From: Planctomycetes bacterium B3_Pla
GTDB taxonomy: Bacteria; Planctomycetota; Phycisphaerae; Sedimentisphaerales; Anaerobacaceae
Length of the DNA stretch: 64,000 nucleotides
Reading direction: 5' to 3'
Assembly (NCBI GenBank): GCA_005223045.1
Contig: NJBM01000002.1
Coordinates: 248,001 to 312,000 of the forward strand
Below, piece after piece: positions 33,499 through 44,126 of the stretch. The translations under genes and the position numbers were made by a program. Below the pieces are notes generated by a model, which saw nothing but the letters and a program-made list of their open reading frames with translations, searched no databases and had not been told where the DNA came from. Each line of letters opens with the position of its first letter. The stretch's first letter is position 1.

Positions 33499-36400
33499 TG
33501 AAATACCTCCTCAGTTGCAGGAGTCGTCTCGGTGCCGCGCTGCTCGGCTGCCCGCATTCTTTCGAGGGCCTTGCTGTAGTCTATCGGAATGACTTTTACA
33601 AACTTACCCACCATGTCGGCCCATGCATCGAGGATATGCCGGGCGCGTTTGCTTTGCGTCCACTTGAGATGGCGCTCAATCAAATCGCGCAGCAGCTCCT
33701 TGTCGTCCGGCCGCCAGACGTTCTCCAGCTCGACCAGATCAAGATTGCAGAGCGTATCGAAAAGTTGCATCTCGTCGAGGACATACGCTATGCCGCCGCT
33801 CATACCGGCGGCGAAATTGCAGCCTGTCTGACCGAGAACAGCCACGACTCCGCCGGTCATATACTCGCACCCGTGATCGCCGACGCCTTCGACCACCGCC
33901 GTGGCCCCGCTGTTACGTACTGCGAACCGTTCACCGGCAACGCCGTTGACGAATACTTCGCCGGAGGTGGCCCCGTAGAGCAGAGTGTTGCCTGCGATGA
34001 TATTCTCATGGGCCGCGAAGGGTGAGCCTTCCGGTTTCTGTACTACGATTCTGCCGCCGGAGAGACCTTTACCTAAATAATCGTTGCTCTCGCCGATGAG
34101 TCTGAGCGTCACGCCCGGGGCCAAAAACGCGCCGAAGCTCTGCCCCGCCGAGCCGCTAAAGACGACTTCCAGCGTGCCGTCGGTGAGTCCCCGGGGTCCA
34201 TGTTTGCGCACTATATGATTGCTAAGAATCGCCCCTGCCGTGCGGTTTGTGTTGCGAATCGGCATCTCGATAACGGTGCTCTGCTGCTTTTCGATAGCTG
34301 GCTTTGCTTTTTCCAGAATCTGCCAATCAAGGTTGTCGTCGATCTTGGACTGCTGGGAATTAGTCTGCCGCGTCGCCTGGCCGTCGCCGGTTTTGGCCTG
34401 ATGAAAAATGCGTGAAAAATCCAGGCCTTTCGCCTTCCAGTGATCGACGGCCCGGCAGACCGAAAGCTTATCGACTCTGCCCACCATATCCTCGAATTTG
34501 CGAAAACCTAAGTCGGCCATGATCTGCCGCACTTCCTCGGCCACAAAGTGCATGAATCGCTCGATATATTCGGGCCTGCCTGCAAATCGCTCTCGAAGCT
34601 CGGGGTCCTGCGTGCCGATCCCGAACGGACAGGCCCCCTGATGACACTTGCGCAGCAGCGTGCATCCGAGTGTGACAAGTGCCGCTGTGCCGAATCCGAA
34701 CTGCTCGGCCCCAAGAAGTGCCGCTATCGCTACATCCCTGCCGGTCTTCATCTGTCCGTCGGCCTGGAGCCTTATCCGGTCGCGCAAGCCGTTCATCAAG
34801 AGCACCTGCTGTGTCTCGGCCAGACCCAGCTCCCACGGACAGCCAGTATGTTTGATTGATGACAGCGGACTTGCGCCTGTCCCGCCATCGTGCCCGCTTA
34901 TGAGGACTTCATCGGCATTGCCTTTGGCAACACCGGCGGCAATAGTCCCGACACCGACCTCGGCGACAAGTTTGACCGAAACCTTCGCGCCAGGATTGCT
35001 GCACTTGAGGTCGTAGATAAGCTGGGCCAAATCCTCGATTGAGTATATGTCATGATGCGGAGGCGGAGATATGAGCGTCACCCCGGGCGTGGAGTGCCGC
35101 ATCGCCGCGATTTCCTCGGTCACCTTGTGTCCCGGCAACTGACCGCCTTCGCCCGGCTTGGCCCCCTGGGCCATCTTGATTTGCAGCTCTTTGGCGTTGG
35201 CAAGGTAATGTATAGTCACGCCAAACCTTGCGCTGGCAACCTGCTTGATGGCGGAGTTCCTCGAATCGCCGTTGCGTTCGACCGTATAGCGTGACGGATC
35301 CTCGCCGCCTTCGCCGGTATTGCTCATGCCGCCCAGGCGGTTCATCGCGACAGCCATACACTCGTGCGCTTCTTTGCTTATCGATCCGTGGCTCATCGCG
35401 CCGGTGCAGAACCGCTTGACTATCTCACTTGCAGGCTCCACCTCTTCGATGGGTATCGCTTCACCGCCGGCAAACTCAAACAGCCCGCGCAGCGTGCATA
35501 GTTTTCGCAATTGGTCGTTCACCGCTTTGGCGTAATCGGCGTACGCCGTCGCATCGTCGTTCGTCACGGCATGTTGGAGCCGCGAGACGGTGATCGGATT
35601 CCACAGATGCTGCTCACCGGTGTGCCTGAAATGATATTCGCCGCCGAAGTCCAGATCGAGAAATGCGTCAGGGCGTTCTCCGAATGCCGATTCATGCCGG
35701 GCAAGGGCCTCCTGTGCTATCTCTTCAAGCCCGATCCCGCCGATCCGGGAACTCGTGCCGGTAAAATATTCATCAACGAAAGAGCCGCTCAACCCGATGG
35801 CCTCGAACAACTGGGCGCCGTGATAGCTGCGAAGCGTCGAGATGCCCATCTTGCTCATGGTCTTGAGAATGCCCTTTTTAATCGCGGCAAGATAATTGTC
35901 GGCTATCTGGACCGGCTCCATCTTCGCAGGCAGCTCATCCTGACGGTGTAACTCATCGAGCGACTCAAACGCTAGGTACGGATTGATCGCGTTGGCGCCG
36001 TAGCCGCACAAGAGGCAAAAGTGCATGACCTCTCTCGGCTCGCCGCTCTCGACGATCAAGCCGGCTTCTCCGCGGAGTCCCCGATTGAGCAGGCCGCGGT
36101 GCACCGCCGCGGTTGCCAGCAACGACGGAATCGGCGCCTTTACCTCGGAGCTGTCACGGTCGCTAATGATGACCAGGCAGGCGCCGTCCCTGACGGCCTT
36201 TTCCGCGGCGTCGGCCAGCTTATCCAGCCCGCGACGCAACGCCTCGCCGGAATCAGCCCCGTTCGGCTCGAAAACCGCCGAGATCGTAGCGACCTTGAAG
36301 TCGTCCCGACTGACCGTGCGGAGCCGCTCGATATCTTCATTGGTGAGAACGGGATGAGGCAGCTTGAGCTGTCGGCAATGCCGGGCGGTCTCTTGAAGGA

Positions 36401-38048
36401 TGTTCAATCTCTTACCCGTAAACATCATGAGGCTCATGACCAGCCCTTCGCGGAGCGGGTCAATCGGCGGATTCGTCACCTGCGCAAAGAGCTGCTTGAA
36501 ATAATTGAACAACAGTTTCGGCTTATCAGACAGCACCGCCAGCGGCGCATCGTTGCCCATCGATCCCACGGGTTCCTGACCATCGACAGCCATCGGTGTC
36601 AGAACCATTCTGAGTTCTTCTCTCGTATAGCCGAACGCCCGCATCCTTTGAGCGATAGTCTCAGGGTCGCTACGCACAAGTTTTGGCGCGTCAAACAGGC
36701 CGCGAAGCTCGATTCTGTTTTCCTCCAGCCACCTGCGGTAGTGCTTTCGTCTGGCGACCTTGCTTTTTATTTCATTGTCGGAGATCTGCCGGCCCTCGAC
36801 GGTATCGACCAGGAACATGTGTCCGGGACGCAGACGCCCTTTCCGGCGTATCTTCTCCGGCGGAAATTCCACCACCCCGGCCTCGCTGGCAAGAATCGCC
36901 AAGCCGTCAGTAGTAACCGAGTAACGGCACGGCCTCAAACCGTTGCGGTCCAGGGTTCCGCCGATGATGCGCCCGTCGGTAAACACCATCGCCGCAGGCC
37001 CGTCCCAGGGCTCCATTATCGACGCGTGATACTCGTAGAACGCGCGCTTTGCCGTGCTGATATGATACTTGGGCCCGAAGGCTTCCGGTATCATCATCAT
37101 CATCGAGTGCGGCATGCTTCGCCCGGCGCGAACAAGAAGCTCCAGCGTACTGTCAAAACACGCCGAGTCGCTGGCGTCGGGAGACAAAACGGGCAGCAAA
37201 TCGCTGATGTCACTACCAAACAGCTCAGTGGCCATCTTCGTTTCACGCGTCCTCATGCTGCTTCGGTTGCCGCTGAGGGTATTTATCTCCCCGTTATGAG
37301 CAATGCATCGAAACGGCTGGGCAAGACGCCAGTTCGGAAACGTATTAGTGCTGTAACGCTGGTGAACGACGGCAAGGGCCGACTTGATACGCTCGTCGGC
37401 GAGATCCGGATAATACGCAAACAACTGCCAGGCCATGAACATACCCTTGTAGCATATCGTCCGGCACGAGAGCGACGTCACGTAGAAATCCTCGCCTTTG
37501 TTTCCCAGTTTGGCTGCGACCCGTCGCTCAACCCGCTTGCGCGCCATGTATAAAAGCCGCTCGAACTGCTCGTCTTCAAAACCGGCGCCGTCCACAAAAA
37601 CCTGCCTTACCGAGGGTTCGGCCGCCAATGCTATCTGGCCCAGACAATCGGCTGATGAAGGCACATCTCGCCAGCCTAATACTTTCATGCCGTAATGGCT
37701 GATCGCTGACTCCAGCATCCTGTCGCATTGTTCTCTGACCGCCGCGTCCTTCGAGCCGAAAACCATGCCGATGCCGTATCGAGATGGCTGAGGCAACGAA
37801 ATGCTGAGTCTGCCACATTCGGCGAGAAAGAACTCGTGTGGAATCTGAAATAGAATGCCCGCGCCGTCACCCGTGGTTTCATCGGCGCCGGTTGCTCCAC
37901 GATGATGCAAATTCAGAAGTATCTGCCTGCCGTACTCAATGATTGAGTGGTCTCGCCGGCCCGAGATGTTCACGACGGCACCAATACCGCAGGCGTCATG
38001 TTCGTACCGAGCTTCGTACAAGCCTGTATTCTTCAACTGTGTTGCCAT
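33486..38048 (-). CDS. gltB: Glutamate synthase large subunit
   Basis: About 1520 residues from ATG 38048 (MATQLKNTGLYEARY) with AAGGTG upstream; the frame remains open 23 codons further up. The N-terminal class II glutaminase nucleophile Cys follows a short propeptide in EHDACGIGAVV, as in other GltB. Later come the central and FMN domains (MSHGSISKEAHECMAVAMNRLGG, ISGHDGGTGASPL). The 3Fe-4S cluster cysteines are in CTLLRKCHQGACPFG, and a beta-helix C-terminal domain follows. It converts 2-oxoglutarate and glutamine to two glutamates. A 9-12 bp stem lies 394 bp upstream of its start, and no sigma-54 match was found there. Confidence 0.97.
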   Translation of the reverse strand: MATQLKNTGLYEARYEHDACGIGAVVNISGRRDHSIIEYGRQILLNLHHRGATGADETTGDGAGILFQIPHEFFLAECGRLSISLPQPSRYGIGMVFGSKDAAVREQCDRMLESAISHYGMKVLGWRDVPSSADCLGQIALAAEPSVRQVFVDGAGFEDEQFERLLYMARKRVERRVAAKLGNKGEDFYVTSLSCRTICYKGMFMAWQLFAYYPDLADERIKSALAVVHQRYSTNTFPNWRLAQPFRCIAHNGEINTLSGNRSSMRTRETKMATELFGSDISDLLPVLSPDASDSACFDSTLELLVRAGRSMPHSMMMMIPEAFGPKYHISTAKRAFYEYHASIMEPWDGPAAMVFTDGRIIGGTLDRNGLRPCRYSVTTDGLAILASEAGVVEFPPEKIRRKGRLRPGHMFLVDTVEGRQISDNEIKSKVARRKHYRRWLEENRIELRGLFDAPKLVRSDPETIAQRMRAFGYTREELRMVLTPMAVDGQEPVGSMGNDAPLAVLSDKPKLLFNYFKQLFAQVTNPPIDPLREGLVMSLMMFTGKRLNILQETARHCRQLKLPHPVLTNEDIERLRTVSRDDFKVATISAVFEPNGADSGEALRRGLDKLADAAEKAVRDGACLVIISDRDSSEVKAPIPSLLATAAVHRGLLNRGLRGEAGLIVESGEPREVMHFCLLCGYGANAINPYLAFESLDELHRQDELPAKMEPVQIADNYLAAIKKGILKTMSKMGISTLRSYHGAQLFEAIGLSGSFVDEYFTGTSSRIGGIGLEEIAQEALARHESAFGERPDAFLDLDFGGEYHFRHTGEQHLWNPITVSRLQHAVTNDDATAYADYAKAVNDQLRKLCTLRGLFEFAGGEAIPIEEVEPASEIVKRFCTGAMSHGSISKEAHECMAVAMNRLGGMSNTGEGGEDPSRYTVERNGDSRNSAIKQVASARFGVTIHYLANAKELQIKMAQGAKPGEGGQLPGHKVTEEIAAMRHSTPGVTLISPPPHHDIYSIEDLAQLIYDLKCSNPGAKVSVKLVAEVGVGTIAAGVAKGNADEVLISGHDGGTGASPLSSIKHTGCPWELGLAETQQVLLMNGLRDRIRLQADGQMKTGRDVAIAALLGAEQFGFGTAALVTLGCTLLRKCHQGACPFGIGTQDPELRERFAGRPEYIERFMHFVAEEVRQIMADLGFRKFEDMVGRVDKLSVCRAVDHWKAKGLDFSRIFHQAKTGDGQATRQTNSQQSKIDDNLDWQILEKAKPAIEKQQSTVIEMPIRNTNRTAGAILSNHIVRKHGPRGLTDGTLEVVFSGSAGQSFGAFLAPGVTLRLIGESNDYLGKGLSGGRIVVQKPEGSPFAAHENIIAGNTLLYGATSGEVFVNGVAGERFAVRNSGATAVVEGVGDHGCEYMTGGVVAVLGQTGCNFAAGMSGGIAYVLDEMQLFDTLCNLDLVELENVWRPDDKELLRDLIERHLKWTQSKRARHILDAWADMVGKFVKVIPIDYSKALERMRAAEQRGTETTPATEEVFQWAR

Positions 38049-38547
38049 CAGACACCTTTTCCAAAATCCTTGACAGCGTAATACGGCACAATGACAGCCC
38101 TGTGCCGGCCGCAGCATTGCGATAACTCCTCAACGTCAAAACTGCCCAAATGGTAAGGAGCGTATATTCTCAAAATTAGGTTGTCTATCATTCTTTGTTT
38201 CAATATTGATTGGGAATTAAGAAACTTCCAGCTCAACCTCCACAATCGTAAGAATATATCGGCATATTGTGGTCTATAATACTCGATTCATAGCAATCCG
38301 GGGCGCAGATTCTTCTAATAGGTGTTATAAGAGTATCTTATGAAACAATTTTCATTGGTAATACTGCGTTTCCAATCAAGACATGCCCCAATGAGATCAG
38401 AAATTCCAGGGGAATCTCGCCGGGCAACAAAGAAAGGGGCAAGGCTTGTCCTGCTGAGCCATCCTCATCGAAGATCGGACAGCCGCAGACAAGCCTCACC
38501 CACGACCCAATGCCAACTGCACTTACGATGTGCAGAAGAGCGCTCTC
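38049..38547. other. 499-bp spacer between glnA and gltB, with a long hairpin
   Basis: No gene was accepted here. AGGCTTGTC (38442-38450) pairs perfectly with GACAAGCCT (38488-38496), and a further TGC/GCA extends it past one bulged C, giving a 12-bp stem. It lies 52 bases after the glnA stop and about 394 bases before the gltB ATG in the direction of transcription. It may be part of the glnA terminator or of a gltB leader. There is no T run. The remaining sequence shows no sigma-54 site. Confidence 0.45.
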
Positions 38548-39960
38548 TTAGCTATCATAGTAGAGATGGAACTCGTATGGATGCGGCCGCAGCGCCAGAG
38601 GATCGATTTCCTCCTCGCGTTTCCAGTTGATCCACATTTGCACCAGATCGTCGGTGAATACATCGCCGGCGGTCAGGAATTTGTGGTCCTTTTCAAGTGC
38701 ATCCACGGCCTCGGCCAGCGAACCGGGGGTTTTGCGGTACTTGCCTAACTCATCCGGCGTCATCTCGTAAATGTCTCTGTCAAGCGGCTCGCCCGGATCG
38801 ATCTTGTTTTGGATGCCGTCAATAGCAGCCATCAGCATCGCCGTCCAGGCAATGTAACCGTTGCAGGTCGGGTCGGGACAACGGAACTCAAGCCGCTTGG
38901 CCTTCGGGCTGTCCGAGTACATCGGGATGCGCACTCCCGCCGAGCGGTTTCGAGCGCTCATTACGAGGTTGACCGGCGCCTCGAAGCCCGGGACCAGACG
39001 ACGATACGAATTTGTCGTCGGCGCCGCGAAAGCCAGAATCGCCGGCGTGTGCTTGAGAATGCCGCCGATAGCATAAAGCGCCAGCTCACTCAGGCCCGCG
39101 TATTTATCGCCGGCCATTAAGGTCTTGCCATCCTTCCACAGCGACAAGTGCGTGTGCATTCCGCTGCCGTTGTCCTCGAAGACGGGCTTGGGCATGAATG
39201 TCACGGTCTTTGCGTTGCGTTTGGCCACGTTCTTGATAATGTACTTGTACCACATGAACTGATCGGACATCTTGAGCAAATCCGCAAACTGCATGTCGAT
39301 CTCGGCTTGTCCCGCCGTAGCCACCTCGTGATGGTGTGCCTCGACAACGATACCGACTTTCTGCATCTCGGCTACCATCTTGCCGCGCAAATCGTGATAC
39401 GTGTCCGTCGGACTCACCGGGAAGTAGCCGCCCTTGAAACTGGGCTTGTAGCCAAGGTTAGGCTCTTCAAAACGGGCAGTGTTCCACGCTCCCTCGATGG
39501 AGTCTATTTGATACATTCCCGTGTACTGATTCTGCTGGTATCGCACCTCGTCAAATATGAAGAATTCCGGCTCAGGGCCAATATTGCAGGTGTCGGCAAT
39601 TCCGGTTTTCTTAAGGAATTCCGTGCCCTTGCGTGCAACGTGACGCGGATCACGGGTATACTCCTCTTTCGTCACAGGATCGACAATGTTGGCCAGGACA
39701 CTGACGGTCGGCTCGGCAAAAAACGGGTCAATCACAGCAGTGGACGGATCCGGCACGGCCAACATGTCCGACATGTGAATCCCCTGCCAGCCGCGAATCG
39801 ACGAGCCGTCAAATCCGACACCATCTTCAAAAGTCGTTTCATCCCACGTTTCCGTAGGATACGAGCAGTGCTGCCACGTCCCCAACAGATCGGTAAACTT
39901 CAGGTCGATCATCTTCGCGTTGTTTTTCTTAGCGAATTCGAAAAACTCTTTCGGTGCCAT
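38548..39960 (-). CDS. glnA: Glutamine synthetase type I
   Basis: About 470 residues from ATG 39960 ([14 protein letters not shown]) with AAAGGAAAC upstream. Signatures are [17 protein letters not shown], the ATP-binding region around [18 protein letters not shown], and [21 protein letters not shown] Tyr in [12 protein letters not shown] sits where the adenylylated Tyr of GS type I-beta lies, so control by adenylylation is possible but no glnE is in the window. It makes glutamine from glutamate and ammonia. A sigma-54 promoter lies 155 bp upstream (40115-40130). Confidence 0.97.
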   Translation of the reverse strand: MAPKEFFEFAKKNNAKMIDLKFTDLLGTWQHCSYPTETWDETTFEDGVGFDGSSIRGWQGIHMSDMLAVPDPSTAVIDPFFAEPTVSVLANIVDPVTKEEYTRDPRHVARKGTEFLKKTGIADTCNIGPEPEFFIFDEVRYQQNQYTGMYQIDSIEGAWNTARFEEPNLGYKPSFKGGYFPVSPTDTYHDLRGKMVAEMQKVGIVVEAHHHEVATAGQAEIDMQFADLLKMSDQFMWYKYIIKNVAKRNAKTVTFMPKPVFEDNGSGMHTHLSLWKDGKTLMAGDKYAGLSELALYAIGGILKHTPAILAFAAPTTNSYRRLVPGFEAPVNLVMSARNRSAGVRIPMYSDSPKAKRLEFRCPDPTCNGYIAWTAMLMAAIDGIQNKIDPGEPLDRDIYEMTPDELGKYRKTPGSLAEAVDALEKDHKFLTAGDVFTDDLVQMWINWKREEEIDPLALRPHPYEFHLYYDS

Positions 39961-40114
39961 CGTTCGTTTCCTTTCAATAACTCTTCTTGTTGGCATTTGG
40001 GTTTTTTCAACAACTATACTTACAGCATTGCTATCTGCTTCTCCGATTCGTATTCTCACGCACTCGTCCATTAAGTGCAAGGAGCATATTTGAAGGCTTA
40101 GCAATCAACACAAG

Positions 40115-40130
40115 TGCAATTGTCGCGCCA
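40115..40130 (-). promoter_or_regulatory. Sigma-54 promoter upstream of glnA
   Basis: Read on the minus strand TGGCGCG-ACAA-TTGCA, matching the TGGCACG-N4-TTGCW consensus with G for A at one position. GG and GC are at the correct -24/-12 spacing. It sits 155 bp before the glnA ATG, in the spacer behind glnK1. No CTACAAT/ATTGTAG site pair is present at the distance seen at the two other sigma-54 promoters. Confidence 0.75.
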
Positions 40131-40235
40131 ATCGTGCCCGAAGAAATCGAGTAACACATAACTTGCTGAAAGAAAGGCAGTTACATGTCACTCCCTTGCC
40201 CGGCCTGCCGCATCCGATCCTTTCCGAAACGTGTG

Positions 40236-40577
40236 CTATCCAATCGCTTTGCTACCTTTCTCGCCGGTCCGAATACGGATGCACTCGGGCAGTTCCAATA
40301 CAAATATTTTGCCGTCACCGATCTGTCCGGTCCTGGCGCCTTGGACAATCGCCTCAACCGTCCTGTCTACAAAATCTTCATTGACGGCAATCTCGATCTT
40401 AACCTTCTTGAGCAGATTGACCTCGAACTTGATGCCTCGGTAGCTCTCTTCGTATCCCCGCTGTTCGCCACAACCCAGAGCATTTGTCACAGACATCTTG
40501 TAAACTTTCGCGTCATAAAGGGCTTTCTTGACGTCTTGCAGTTTGTGCGGTTGAATATATGCGATTACAAGTTTCAT
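40236..40577 (-). CDS. glnK: PII nitrogen regulatory protein (GlnK/GlnB type)
   Basis: Protein of 113 residues, beginning [20 protein letters not shown]. The T-loop segment [20 protein letters not shown] has the Tyr of the ESYRG motif at the usual uridylylation position. The B-loop [14 protein letters not shown] (ATP/ADP and 2-oxoglutarate sensing) is intact. PII proteins bind the Amt channel and control ammonium uptake. It lies 35 bp behind amt1 and is co-transcribed with it. It is very similar to the second glnK at 42339-42680. Confidence 0.97.
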   Translation of the reverse strand: MKLVIAYIQPHKLQDVKKALYDAKVYKMSVTNALGCGEQRGYEESYRGIKFEVNLLKKVKIEIAVNEDFVDRTVEAIVQGARTGQIGDGKIFVLELPECIRIRTGEKGSKAIG

Positions 40578-40612
40578 CGGATCACCTTCTGTCTTTAATG
40601 AGTAGGAGAAAC

Positions 40613-41971
40613 TCAGTTCGTGCTGAATATCTGGAAGCCGCCGTAAGCTTCCATGCCGTGCTCGCCGATATCCAGGCCTCGCATTTCTTCTTCCCGGCTG
40701 ACTCTCAAGCCTACAGTCATGTCGATCAGCTTAAACACTCCCCACATGCTGAGAACGACAAACGCTATCGCCGCAGCGCTGCCCACCAACTGGATCCCCA
40801 GTTGCGTAGGATTGCCGCCGTAAACAAGGCCGTTATGCTCCAGGCCCAGTGCCGCCTTGCCGAAGATACCGACACACAGCGTGCCCCAGACACCGCAAAT
40901 GCCGTGGACCGGAACAGCGCCAACGGGGTCGTCGATCTTCAGTCTGTCGAGCAGCTCAACTCCCCTTACCACTATGTACCCGGCCGATGCGCCTATAACC
41001 AACGCGGCCCAGGGATCAACATATCCACATGGCGCCGTTATGGCCACTAATCCCGCCAGGGCGCCGTTCATCGCCATCGACAAATCGGGCTTACCGAACC
41101 GCTTCCACACGGTTACCATAGCAGTAATCCCGCCTAACGCCGCCGCCAGGTTGGTGTTGATCGCAACGCGAGCGATGCCTGCTCCGCCTGTCACACCGAG
41201 CGTAGAGCCGGCATTGAACCCGAACCACCCGAACCACAGAATGAACACACCCAGCGAGGCCAGCGGTATACTGTGACCCGCCAGAACCTTCGGCTTGCCG
41301 TCCGGGGCGTATTTGCCTTCTCTGGGCTTGAGCATCCTTGTGCCTACCAGGGCCGCAAACCCGCCGACCGTATGGACCACGGTCGAGCCGGCAAAGTCAA
41401 AGAAGCCCATGCTCGCGAGCCATCCGCCGCCCCATATCCAGTGGCCGACGATCGGATATACGATCGCCGAGATGAGAAACGAGTAAATCAGGTAAGCCTG
41501 GAATTTCATGCGCTCGGCCATCCCGCCGGCTACGATTGTCGCCGCCGCACCGCAAAACGCCGCCTGGAACAGCCAAAAGGCATATAGAGGCAAACCGCTT
41601 GTCGTTTCTTCGAGGCCGAACAAACACCAGCCTTTAAGCCCGACGAAACCGTTGCCGTCGCCGAACATCAGGCCGTAACCGATGAGAAAAAAGCCCAGCG
41701 ACGCCATGCAGAAGTCGAGGAAGTTCTTCGTCAGGATGTTGCAGGTGTTCTTGGCCCTGATGAAACCGGCCTCCACCATTCCGAAACCGGCCTGCATGAA
41801 GAACACCAGGAACGCCCCGAGCAGAACCCAGACGGTATCCAGGCTCTGCTTGACCTCCTCGAGACTCAAGCCTTCCTCGCCCGCTAATACATTGCTGTTG
41901 AGCACAGCAGACAACACAGCGCCGGCCGCGCACACTTTCCACAAACTGATTCTTGTACTTCCCTTTTTCAC
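40613..41971 (-). CDS. amt: Ammonium transporter Amt (first copy)
   Basis: About 452 residues with a GTG start at 41971 ([12 protein letters not shown]); a TTG at 42007 is an alternative. A signal-peptide-like segment is followed by 11 membrane helices of the Amt family. The conserved His pair is in [17 protein letters not shown] and [14 protein letters not shown], and [14 protein letters not shown] begins the first helix. It conducts ammonium across the inner membrane. glnK follows and PII control is expected. It is preceded by a near-perfect sigma-54 promoter at 42085-42100 and two CTACAAT/ATTGTAG sites. Confidence 0.96.
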   Translation of the reverse strand: MKKGSTRISLWKVCAAGAVLSAVLNSNVLAGEEGLSLEEVKQSLDTVWVLLGAFLVFFMQAGFGMVEAGFIRAKNTCNILTKNFLDFCMASLGFFLIGYGLMFGDGNGFVGLKGWCLFGLEETTSGLPLYAFWLFQAAFCGAAATIVAGGMAERMKFQAYLIYSFLISAIVYPIVGHWIWGGGWLASMGFFDFAGSTVVHTVGGFAALVGTRMLKPREGKYAPDGKPKVLAGHSIPLASLGVFILWFGWFGFNAGSTLGVTGGAGIARVAINTNLAAALGGITAMVTVWKRFGKPDLSMAMNGALAGLVAITAPCGYVDPWAALVIGASAGYIVVRGVELLDRLKIDDPVGAVPVHGICGVWGTLCVGIFGKAALGLEHNGLVYGGNPTQLGIQLVGSAAAIAFVVLSMWGVFKLIDMTVGLRVSREEEMRGLDIGEHGMEAYGGFQIFSTN

Positions 41972-42084
41972 TATCACTTCTACGTCCCCAACCGGCCGAA
42001 AGAACAACTCGGCAAACCCATAACATTAGAAACCTGCAACACCGTCAAACGGGTTTCTCCACGTCATAACAACAATAACGGATG

Positions 42085-42100
42085 GGCAAATCGCGTGCCA
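42085..42100 (-). promoter_or_regulatory. Sigma-54 promoter of amt1-glnK1
   Basis: Minus strand TGGCACG-CGAT-TTGCC, an almost exact consensus, about 115 bp before the amt1 GTG. The first activator-site centre lies 97.5 bp upstream of the -24 element (42197.5 against 42100), the second 30 bp further on. Confidence 0.85.
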
Positions 42101-42187
42101 ATAGCCGAAAACAAATCAAATACGTCCGTAACGCTTTGTTCGCACAACACTTACCTAAACGCGCAAAGGAAGCCCTATCTTTTTGTG

Positions 42188-42234
42188 TATCTACAATATT
42201 GTAGATATTGTGCAGTAAAACTACAATTATGTGC
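42188..42234. promoter_or_regulatory. Paired CTACAAT/ATTGTAG sites upstream of amt1
   Basis: TATCTACAATATTGTAGATA (42188-42207) is a perfect 20-bp palindrome. A second, weaker copy CTACAATTATGTGC lies at 42221-42234, with centre 30 bp from the first. Position and pairing match upstream activator sites for sigma-54 promoters. The same geometry occurs upstream of the porin-amt2-glnK2 operon. The Fis-type helix-turn-helix of the adjacent activator (45188-46714) is the likely reader; that is inference. Confidence 0.7.
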
Positions 42235-42253
42235 TTTTTTTGTCTTAATTGAG

Positions 42254-42283
42254 ACAGGCCCCGCCTGGGACGGCAGGGCCTGT
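42254..42283 (-). terminator. Possible terminator downstream of glnK2
   Basis: ACAGGCCC (42254-42261) pairs with GGGCCTGT (42276-42283) around a 14-base loop, and the 42251-42254 GAGA may extend it. It lies 56 bases behind the stop of the second glnK, between the two amt-glnK units. Only a short T run follows on either strand. Confidence 0.4.
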
Positions 42284-42338
42284 TTCTCGGCCCATAAGGG
42301 CTCGAAGTGATAGTCTCTGACGTAAGCAACGAACAACT

Positions 42339-42680
42339 CTACCCGATAGCCTTACTGCCCACCTCACCCGTGCGTATCCTTACACACTTTTGCAGATCCG
42401 TGATGAAGATCTTGCCGTCCCCGATCTGTCCGGTCCGGGCGCCCTCGACTATGGCGTCCACCGTCTTGTCAACAAAATCCTCATTCACTGCTATTTCGAG
42501 CCTGATCTTCTTTAGAAGATTGACCTCGAACTCAACGCCGCGATAGCTTTCGTGATAGCCTTTTTGCTCCCCGCACCCGAGAGCATTTGTCACGGACATC
42601 TTGAATACTTCATTCTTGTACAGGGACTGTTTAACATCCTGCAGCTTGTGAGGCTGAATATATGCTGTTATGAGTTTCAT
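42339..42680 (-). CDS. glnK: PII nitrogen regulatory protein, second copy
   Basis: Protein of 113 residues from ATG 42680 with GGGAG upstream; the open frame extends far upstream but the PII start [16 protein letters not shown] is unmistakable. The T-loop ([12 protein letters not shown], with Tyr) and [13 protein letters not shown] are intact. It sits 34 bp behind amt2 and is closely similar to the other glnK. Having two Amt/PII pairs suggests different expression or affinity states; both are under sigma-54 promoters. Confidence 0.97.
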   Translation of the reverse strand: MKLITAYIQPHKLQDVKQSLYKNEVFKMSVTNALGCGEQKGYHESYRGVEFEVNLLKKIRLEIAVNEDFVDKTVDAIVEGARTGQIGDGKIFITDLQKCVRIRTGEVGSKAIG

Positions 42681-42714
42681 AGTTATGTCTCCCGTGTGGT
42701 AATCTGATGTTCGC

Positions 42715-44097
42715 TCATGTGGTCGTAAATATCTGGAAACCGGAATATGCTTCCATACCGTGCTCGCCGATATCAAGGCCCTTGAGTTCTTCTTCGGCTG
42801 TGACACGCAGCCCAACAGTTTTCCTGATCGCGTAGAACAATACCAGCCCAGCGCCAAAAGCCCAGACAAAGCAGGCGCCGGCCCCGACGAGCTGAATACC
42901 GAATTGTCCGAAACCGCCGCCGTAGAACAGGCCCGTGCTCTCGCCGGTGCCGAGTACGCCCTCGGCATTGAACAGACCACAGGATAGCGTCCCCCATAGG
43001 CCGCAGACACCGTGAACACTGACCGCACCAACGGGGTCGTCAATTTTGAGTACCTCGTCAATAAACAATACACTCAGCACCACCAACGCTCCGGCTATCG
43101 CTCCGATTACCAAGGCGCCCATGGGTGTCACAGTGTAGCAGGGCGCAGTGATGGCTACGAGGCCGGCCAGGGCGCCGTTCAGCGACATCGAAGCATCGGG
43201 TTTCTTGCCTTTGAGCCATGAAACGACCATTGCCATAATGGCGCCCGCAGCCGCGGCAATGTTAGTAGTAACCGCTACGCGTCCAATCTCTCCGTTGCCG
43301 ACCGTAGTGCTGCCGGGATTAAATCCAAACCAGCCAAACCAAAGAATAAATACACCAAGTGCCGCCAGCGGTATGTTGTGGCCAAGAATGGCCTTTGGCT
43401 TTTTGTCAAGGCCGTATTTGCCCAGCCGAGGTCCAAGCACAATTGCACCGGCTAATCCCAGCCAGCCGCCAACAGAATGGACAACTGAAGAGCCGGCAAA
43501 ATCACAGAAGCCACCGCCAAGATTCTCGAGCCAGCCACTGCCGTTAAGCAGGCTGCCCCAGGCCCATGAGCCGAAAATCGGGTAGATAAAGGCACAGATA
43601 AAGACGCTGTAAGCCAGGTAAGCTTTGAATTTCGTTCGTCCCGCCATGGCCCCGGACACAATGGTCGCTGCCGTGCCGGCAAAGACCGTTTGAAAAAGCA
43701 AAAACGTGTAGTTCCAGTGTTCACCGTCACCCAGAACATTCTTGATTCCAAAATCAGTTGTGCCGAACAACCCGTTCGTCGCGCCGAACATCAATCCGAA
43801 TCCCAGCAGAAAGAATGCTATCGTACCGATCGAAAAATCCATAAGGTTCTTCATCAGGATGTTCACAGCGTTCTTGGCCCGTGTGAAACCCGCCTCGACC
43901 ATCGCGAAGCCGGCCTGCATAAAGAAGACCAAAAATGCCGCCACGCACGTCCAGACAACATTGATATTCAATTGCAGCTCTTCCTTAGCCGCCTCCACCG
44001 CCGAGACCGCCTCGCCGGAAGCCTCGGCCCCGAAAACCGTCCCGCACGAACACATCATCAACAATAACAACACAATCGGAATTACCTTGCTTCTCAT
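42715..44097 (-). CDS. amt: Ammonium transporter Amt (second copy)
   Basis: Protein of 460 residues. Signal peptide up to VFGAEA, then the Amt helices: [34 protein letters not shown] with the first conserved His and [17 protein letters not shown] with the second. It is moderately similar to amt1. ATG start 29 bp behind the porin-like gene, so porin, amt2 and glnK2 form one operon. An inner-membrane ammonium channel. Confidence 0.96.
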   Translation of the reverse strand: MRSKVIPIVLLLLMMCSCGTVFGAEASGEAVSAVEAAKEELQLNINVVWTCVAAFLVFFMQAGFAMVEAGFTRAKNAVNILMKNLMDFSIGTIAFFLLGFGLMFGATNGLFGTTDFGIKNVLGDGEHWNYTFLLFQTVFAGTAATIVSGAMAGRTKFKAYLAYSVFICAFIYPIFGSWAWGSLLNGSGWLENLGGGFCDFAGSSVVHSVGGWLGLAGAIVLGPRLGKYGLDKKPKAILGHNIPLAALGVFILWFGWFGFNPGSTTVGNGEIGRVAVTTNIAAAAGAIMAMVVSWLKGKKPDASMSLNGALAGLVAITAPCYTVTPMGALVIGAIAGALVVLSVLFIDEVLKIDDPVGAVSVHGVCGLWGTLSCGLFNAEGVLGTGESTGLFYGGGFGQFGIQLVGAGACFVWAFGAGLVLFYAIRKTVGLRVTAEEELKGLDIGEHGMEAYSGFQIFTTT

Positions 44098-44126
44098 TTT
44101 TCTGTCCCTTATTCAAAATATCACTT

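Noticed and set aside
36021..37553. Long open frame (510 codons) on the + strand opposite gltB
   Set aside because: It lies wholly antisense to the well-supported gltB, and its peptide has no recognisable domain and an Arg/His-rich composition typical of shadow frames.
38049..38340. Sigma-54 promoter for gltB
   Set aside because: No TGGCAC-N5-TTGC-like sequence was found in the leader.
38340..38630. Open frame of 96 codons between gltB and glnA
   Set aside because: Overlaps the glnA 3' end in antisense, and the unique part contains the long hairpin. No ribosome binding site or domain.
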